From Hofstenia miamia (Eukaryota; Xenacoelomorpha; Acoela), in contig SCFE01000072.1 in assembly GCA_004352715.1 (NCBI GenBank), positions 324,168 through 383,990 of the forward strand: DNA of 59,823 nucleotides, written 5' to 3'. The notes under the pieces are model-generated. The model ran no database searches. It worked only from the letters and a program-made list of their open reading frames with translations, and had not been told where the DNA came from. Every line of letters starts with the position of its first letter. The first letter of the stretch is position 1. Positions 55,440 through 59,823 of this stretch are shown here, piece by piece. The translations under genes and the position numbers were made by a program.

Positions 55440-55462
55440 GGACCATTATTTTAAATATGTGA

Positions 55463-55468
55463 AATAAA
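55463..55468 (+). promoter_or_regulatory. polyadenylation signal of iGluR gene A
   Basis: AATAAA 24 nt after the stop codon, followed by T-rich DNA; supports 55439 as the gene end. Confidence 0.5.
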
Positions 55469-56598
55469 TGAGGAAATTTTTAACTCGTATTCCAATGTAT
55501 CATTTTCGTCTTTCAATATATCAAATTGTCTCTTAAATATTTTGCCGAAATTGAATTTTTTGTTTGGGACATATATTTAGTTACAGTTGCACAAGAATGT
55601 GATTTAATCAGAGTTGCAGATAAGTAATTAACCAAAATAAGTAGTTTTAATAACTAATTATTATCAATATTGAACGTGTAATGCTGAATTAAAAATTATT
55701 TATATTTTAACTGTTTAAATTTAAATTCGCAGAATGGTGTCCTGTTTATGCTAGTTGCTATTATATTTATTAAGAGAACGTTTTGCTATATTTAAATACG
55801 AAATTGCTATATACGAAGACGGGATAAATATGCACCCTGAATAAAGAGCGTGAAATGTACGTAGGACACGTGTATTACAACATCAACATAATTAGTTGAT
55901 CAGTAATATTTAGTTAAAATGAACCAATTGCAATCATCAATTGAATAATCAATCAGAATGAAAATTGCTGTTTTGCAAACTTGTACGAGTCCTTAAATAA
56001 AACAGGTTTCTTGCAATTATGTAAATGCTTGATATTCTATCGAATTTTTTAACATGTAGTTATTAATAACAGTTTGTCCTGCCTTTTATTTATGTATTGT
56101 TTTACAATCATGTTGTTTGAATAACCAAATAAAATATAAATTTCCTATTTTTTGTCATTATTTTCTATATTCAGTGGTTTCAATTCTTCCTCTCATTCGA
56201 GCACGAAACTCGGACTTTAGTCTAGACACTCAACTCAAATTTGAAAATCTACTACACGCACACCACTAACCTTTTGTGCAACATTGTTAAGCATTCTGAA
56301 ACTTTCAGAAACAAATTTTAATATAAATCCTTTATTGATTTTGTTTGTTTACCTTCCCTATACAATCACATTGTTTGACGAATGCATTAAAAATAGAATG
56401 GAACTTCATCTTTAGTATTTATTTGCAAATTGTGGAGCATGTATAATTCGGTTATATGACATTGTCTAAATAGCAGAAAAATCTTAACATTAAGTCTAAC
56501 TTTAAGGAATCAATAAAAAAGGTAGTTCACTCTTCTTCATTTTAAATGAGAATAATTTTATTCCTTGCCTCATTTCTTTCTCAAACCTTTAATTTTTC

Positions 56599-56662
<64 letters not shown>

Positions 56663-56790
56663 TATATTCATTACTGTAAAAAGAATTTGCTCAGTGAGGT
56701 GTCCGAAAACTTTTATCGCTACTGTATATATATATATATATATATATATACCACTTATAAAAAAAGTAAGAAATATGTTTTGCATTTTAG
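55469..56790. other. 1.3 kb between two iGluR coding units
   Basis: I looked on the plus strand for amino-terminal-domain motifs (GLTG..F, YDA, YHY) and found none. A long (AT)n tract is at 56602-56658 and another at 56726-56750. Only a short open stretch near 56174-56270 (LIRARNSDFSLDTQLKFENL) might be coding; it is not recognisable. Confidence 0.5.
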
Positions 56791-56994
56791 TCAAAACCGT
56801 TTACATCAATTAAAAAAGGTCGTCGTCCTGAAGAGGGCAATGATGCATACGAGGGCTTCTGCATTGATCTCTTTTCTGAAATCGCAAAAAACCTGAACTT
56901 GTCTTATGAACTTCATCTTGTTGCAGATGGAAAGTTTGGAGAGGAATTATCCAATGGTACTTGGAATGGAATGATTGGAGAACTTATGTCAGGA
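56791..56994 (+). CDS. iGluR gene B, ligand-binding S1 exon 1
   Basis: 68 codons, phase 0 at both ends, acceptor TGCATTTTAG, donor GTAAAT. Reads [68 protein letters not shown]. The (E)PFV..KK...[11 protein letters not shown] and DGKYG....WNGM+GEL blocks define segment S1, which forms half of the agonist clamshell. The phase-0 start matches the phase at the ATD-S1 border of gene C. Confidence 0.95.
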
Positions 56995-57066
56995 GTAAAT
57001 TTTTCGTACATTAATTTTAATGAAATATCCAAGTTTCGAATCCATAGATTTATATATTATATTTAG
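56995..57066 (+). other. 72-bp intron of iGluR gene B
   Basis: GTAAAT...ATATTTAG between two S1 exons; translation across the junction gives the continuous GELMSG-KADVAL. Confidence 0.85.
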
Positions 57067-57190
57067 AAAGCAGATGTGGCATTAGCATCTTTGACTATTA
57101 CTTCTGAACGACAGAAAGTTGTTGATTTCACAAAACCGTACATGGACGTTAGTGTCAGTTTAATGGCTAAAATACCTGAGCACGAAAAAA
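57067..57190 (+). CDS. iGluR gene B, ligand-binding S1 exon 2
   Basis: 124 nt, starts phase 0, ends phase 1 at GTATGA. Reads KADVALASLTITSERQKVVD and FTKPYMDVSVSLMAKIPEHE. The LTIT..R motif carries the Thr and Arg that bind the amino-acid alpha-carboxylate (Arg485 in rat GluA2 numbering), so amino-acid binding is retained. The usual Pro before LTI is Ser. DFTKPYMD.SVSLM resembles delta/kainate-like receptors more than NMDA. M1 to M4 should follow but are lost in the gap or the hAT insertion. Confidence 0.95.
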
Positions 57191-57314
57191 GTATGAACTT
57201 CCAATTTTTTTTAGAAATAATAAATAGATTACAAAAGACTTACTTTATTAGCTTGACCTAGGACATCCTATCTAAGCAGGAAGAAAATGCATAATATATA
57301 CATATATATATATA

Positions 57315-58314
57315 NNNNNNNNNNNNNNNNNNNNNNNNNNNNNNNNNNNNNNNNNNNNNNNNNNNNNNNNNNNNNNNNNNNNNNNNNNNNNNNNNNNNNN
57401 NNNNNNNNNNNNNNNNNNNNNNNNNNNNNNNNNNNNNNNNNNNNNNNNNNNNNNNNNNNNNNNNNNNNNNNNNNNNNNNNNNNNNNNNNNNNNNNNNNNN
57501 NNNNNNNNNNNNNNNNNNNNNNNNNNNNNNNNNNNNNNNNNNNNNNNNNNNNNNNNNNNNNNNNNNNNNNNNNNNNNNNNNNNNNNNNNNNNNNNNNNNN
57601 NNNNNNNNNNNNNNNNNNNNNNNNNNNNNNNNNNNNNNNNNNNNNNNNNNNNNNNNNNNNNNNNNNNNNNNNNNNNNNNNNNNNNNNNNNNNNNNNNNNN
57701 NNNNNNNNNNNNNNNNNNNNNNNNNNNNNNNNNNNNNNNNNNNNNNNNNNNNNNNNNNNNNNNNNNNNNNNNNNNNNNNNNNNNNNNNNNNNNNNNNNNN
57801 NNNNNNNNNNNNNNNNNNNNNNNNNNNNNNNNNNNNNNNNNNNNNNNNNNNNNNNNNNNNNNNNNNNNNNNNNNNNNNNNNNNNNNNNNNNNNNNNNNNN
57901 NNNNNNNNNNNNNNNNNNNNNNNNNNNNNNNNNNNNNNNNNNNNNNNNNNNNNNNNNNNNNNNNNNNNNNNNNNNNNNNNNNNNNNNNNNNNNNNNNNNN
58001 NNNNNNNNNNNNNNNNNNNNNNNNNNNNNNNNNNNNNNNNNNNNNNNNNNNNNNNNNNNNNNNNNNNNNNNNNNNNNNNNNNNNNNNNNNNNNNNNNNNN
58101 NNNNNNNNNNNNNNNNNNNNNNNNNNNNNNNNNNNNNNNNNNNNNNNNNNNNNNNNNNNNNNNNNNNNNNNNNNNNNNNNNNNNNNNNNNNNNNNNNNNN
58201 NNNNNNNNNNNNNNNNNNNNNNNNNNNNNNNNNNNNNNNNNNNNNNNNNNNNNNNNNNNNNNNNNNNNNNNNNNNNNNNNNNNNNNNNNNNNNNNNNNNN
58301 NNNNNNNNNNNNNN
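57315..58314. other. assembly gap (1000 N)
   Basis: Fixed-size gap between (AT)n tracts, cutting iGluR gene B after S1. Confidence 0.99.
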
Positions 58315-58336
58315 ATATATATATATATTCATATAT

Positions 58337-59823
58337 CAGGCCCGTAGCCAGGAATTTTTCGAGAGGGGAGCACTTTTGTGAAAGACGCCAATTTATTTAC
58401 ATTTGGATTGTTTTTAAAAAATTTTCCTGTATTATTATACAAGCCCCTATAACTTGCTGTAGCTATACTTAAATATGAAAAAATATTTAAGAACGGTAGC
58501 CTCCAAACAAAACTCACCATTGCTTTTAAATTGTTATTACAATAAATAAGTGTTGAGAAAAGTCAGATGATCAAAGAAGGCAGCTCCTTTCGTCTTGGAT
58601 GAAGTTTGATAAAAAGTTGAGTGATTTTCTTATGATCCGACCATATCACTATGTACATGTATAAGAGTAAGAGCGCCCAATCTATAATCACTCATATTTG
58701 CTCTCATGTAATTTGATAGACTTCGAAGTGCAGATACACAACGCGCACATTCACACGATGTCACTGGAAGAGTGCACCCGATGCGTAGAAGTGTGTGTAC
58801 ATTCCAATATTGAAGTTTGCAGTGTTCTCAGTTTCGAAGCTTCCATCTTGTTACAAAGGTTCTTCCAGCGGATAATCTCTTCATTTAGCAATCTTGGTAG
58901 AGGAAGATCATTCCTGTACAATGCAGTGACAACTTTCAGGCCTGCAATTATCACGTCGACCGAAGCTTTAGACACATTTTCGCATACAAGATGCAAAAGT
59001 TTTATAGCCTGACATGACTGCTGCCCAAACATTAACTCCAGGTCTTAGATAAAATAATTTAAATAAGGAATTAGAATGGTGCGTTTGCAGAGCTCATTTG
59101 GTGTTTCTGCAAAAATATTCTGATGGTATGTTTGACGATCTATTACTCTCGATTTTGTAACATCCACGCCCAAATTTTCTGCCAATCTAGCAGCTTGCTC
59201 AAAGAGCGAATGTGATAGTTGCTCGAGCTGGGCATCACGGCTACCCTTTAATTCGGATATAAATTCTTGAAATTTGTTGTATGCAGCAACCACATCATGT
59301 GTTCGAGCTTGTAAAGAAACGAAAGTGTTCTCAGATATGACGTCAATCGCATGATTGTTAACAGAGTATAAAGAAATTCGAAGTTGTTTAGACTGTGTTT
59401 GTAAGCCAATGCAATTCGACGATCTTCAGGTGTCCAGCTTGACAATTCTTCATATGCTCCGGTGAATACATCAAGGTGAAATTTATCAGCGATACTTCAC
59501 ACAGTATGAAAATGTAGCATAGCACATCTTAAAAGTAATGATAGCCGTCGATATTCTCTATCCACCTTGTGATGCAAATATTCCGTACACACTTTTTATG
59601 TGTAACTAGGGCTTCTTTCTTCATGATCTCATTTAGCAGCTGTCCTCTCTTTAGAGATTTGTTAATCCATAATGTTATAGCCTCCAATTTTTCCAAGACA
59701 TTATGAATTTGGGGAATGGCACAGCTATGAGAAATTACTAGATTCAAGCAGTGACCCCCACAGAGAAATGCACTCATTATGAAAAACGGGGGGGGACACG
59801 TGCTACCCCCTGCCTACGGGCCG
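58337..59823 (-). mobile_element. hAT element, N-terminal part of transposase missing
   Basis: The left TIR CAGGCCCGTAGCCAGG (58337) pairs with CCTGCCTACGGGCCG at the window end (reverse complement CGGCCCGTAGGCAGG). About 1.49 kb separates them. The transposase reads from right to left and starts in its middle, so an internal deletion brought the right TIR next to the core. The right end is within a base or two of the window edge, so target duplication cannot be checked. Confidence 0.85.
58751..59777 (-). pseudogene. hAT transposase (ZMYM/DUF4371-like), broken
   Basis: The first stretch (59529-59777) reads SAFLCGGHCLNLVISHSCAI, QIHNVLEKLEAITLWINKSL and ICITRWIENIDGY: the C..H.LNL+......I..++ and TRW blocks of hAT transposases. 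The next (59045-59445) has SSWTPEDRRIALAYKHSL, AARLAENLGVDVTKSRV and IDRQTYHQNIFAETPNEL (R.RQ.HR.N). The third (58751-59032) has LPLPRLLNEEIIRWKNLC near the C-terminal dimerisation region. Stops at about 59528 and 59042 and a frame change separate them. Related domesticated genes exist in animals (ZMYM/THAP-type), but the breaks and TIRs argue for a dead transposon. Confidence 0.85.

Noticed and set aside
56565-56813. Tyr-Ile repeat ORFs
   Set aside because: Translation of (AT)n microsatellites.
1-59823. CRISPR arrays, tRNA or rRNA genes, bacterial operons
   Set aside because: No spaced direct repeats, no tRNA-like or rRNA-like segments recognised; introns and transposons show a eukaryotic nuclear genome.

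Overview
This is a eukaryotic, strongly AT-rich window, almost certainly from an invertebrate animal. The evidence is spliced exons of ionotropic glutamate receptors (iGluRs) with GT-AG introns, together with animal-type transposons: Ty3/Gypsy, R4/Dong-like, CR1/Jockey-like and RTE-like LINEs, Tc1/mariner, hAT and MITEs. I cannot name the species. The assembly has four 1000-N scaffold gaps and several smaller ones, and at least two sequence duplications sit at contig joins, so order and orientation across gaps are provisional.

Layout. 1-14 kb: mostly unrecognised AT-rich DNA with an hAT relic (3.8 kb), a 211-bp tandem duplication (8.1-8.5 kb), a 559-bp direct repeat (8.6 and 10.3 kb) and a minus-strand LINE relic (11.2-13.7 kb). 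14.1-16.5 kb: an R4/Dong-like retrotransposon inside a (TAA)n microsatellite. 16.5-22.3 kb: unexplained DNA, a 618-bp MITE and a plus-strand gag-like relic. 22.3-30.5 kb: a minus-strand Ty3/Gypsy element with PBS, gag, pol and an unusual third ORF between integrase and the LTR; it is broken in many places. 30.5-32.6 kb: a second R4/Dong-like copy fused to the Gypsy 5' LTR remnant. 33.3-34.7 kb: an intact, intronless 469-codon ORF of unknown function. 34.8-36.2 kb: a LINE relic and a third R4/Dong-like copy (minus) between TAA tracts. 37-38.2 kb: weak tetraspanin-like exons.

39-57 kb holds host iGluR exons interrupted by transposons. Five minus-strand exons (48757 down to 39103) encode consecutive pieces of an iGluR amino-terminal domain. 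On the plus strand, 54246-55439 encodes the end of S2, M4 and the cytoplasmic tail of one receptor, and 56791-57190 encodes ligand-binding S1 of another. Only 1.35 kb separates the stop codon of the first from S1 of the second, too little for a recognisable amino-terminal domain. This looks like a local iGluR cluster with genes on both strands. Its introns and flanks contain a 640-bp TIR element, an RTE relic and a mariner-like element carrying a LINE insertion, and an hAT element starts after the last gap and runs to the window end.

The most interesting points are the Gypsy third ORF with its two-frame repeat array, the TAA-targeted R4/Dong-like family with a shared internal breakpoint, the apparently ATD-less iGluR, and the unknown intact ORF at 33.3 kb with a palindromic TGACCC cluster upstream.
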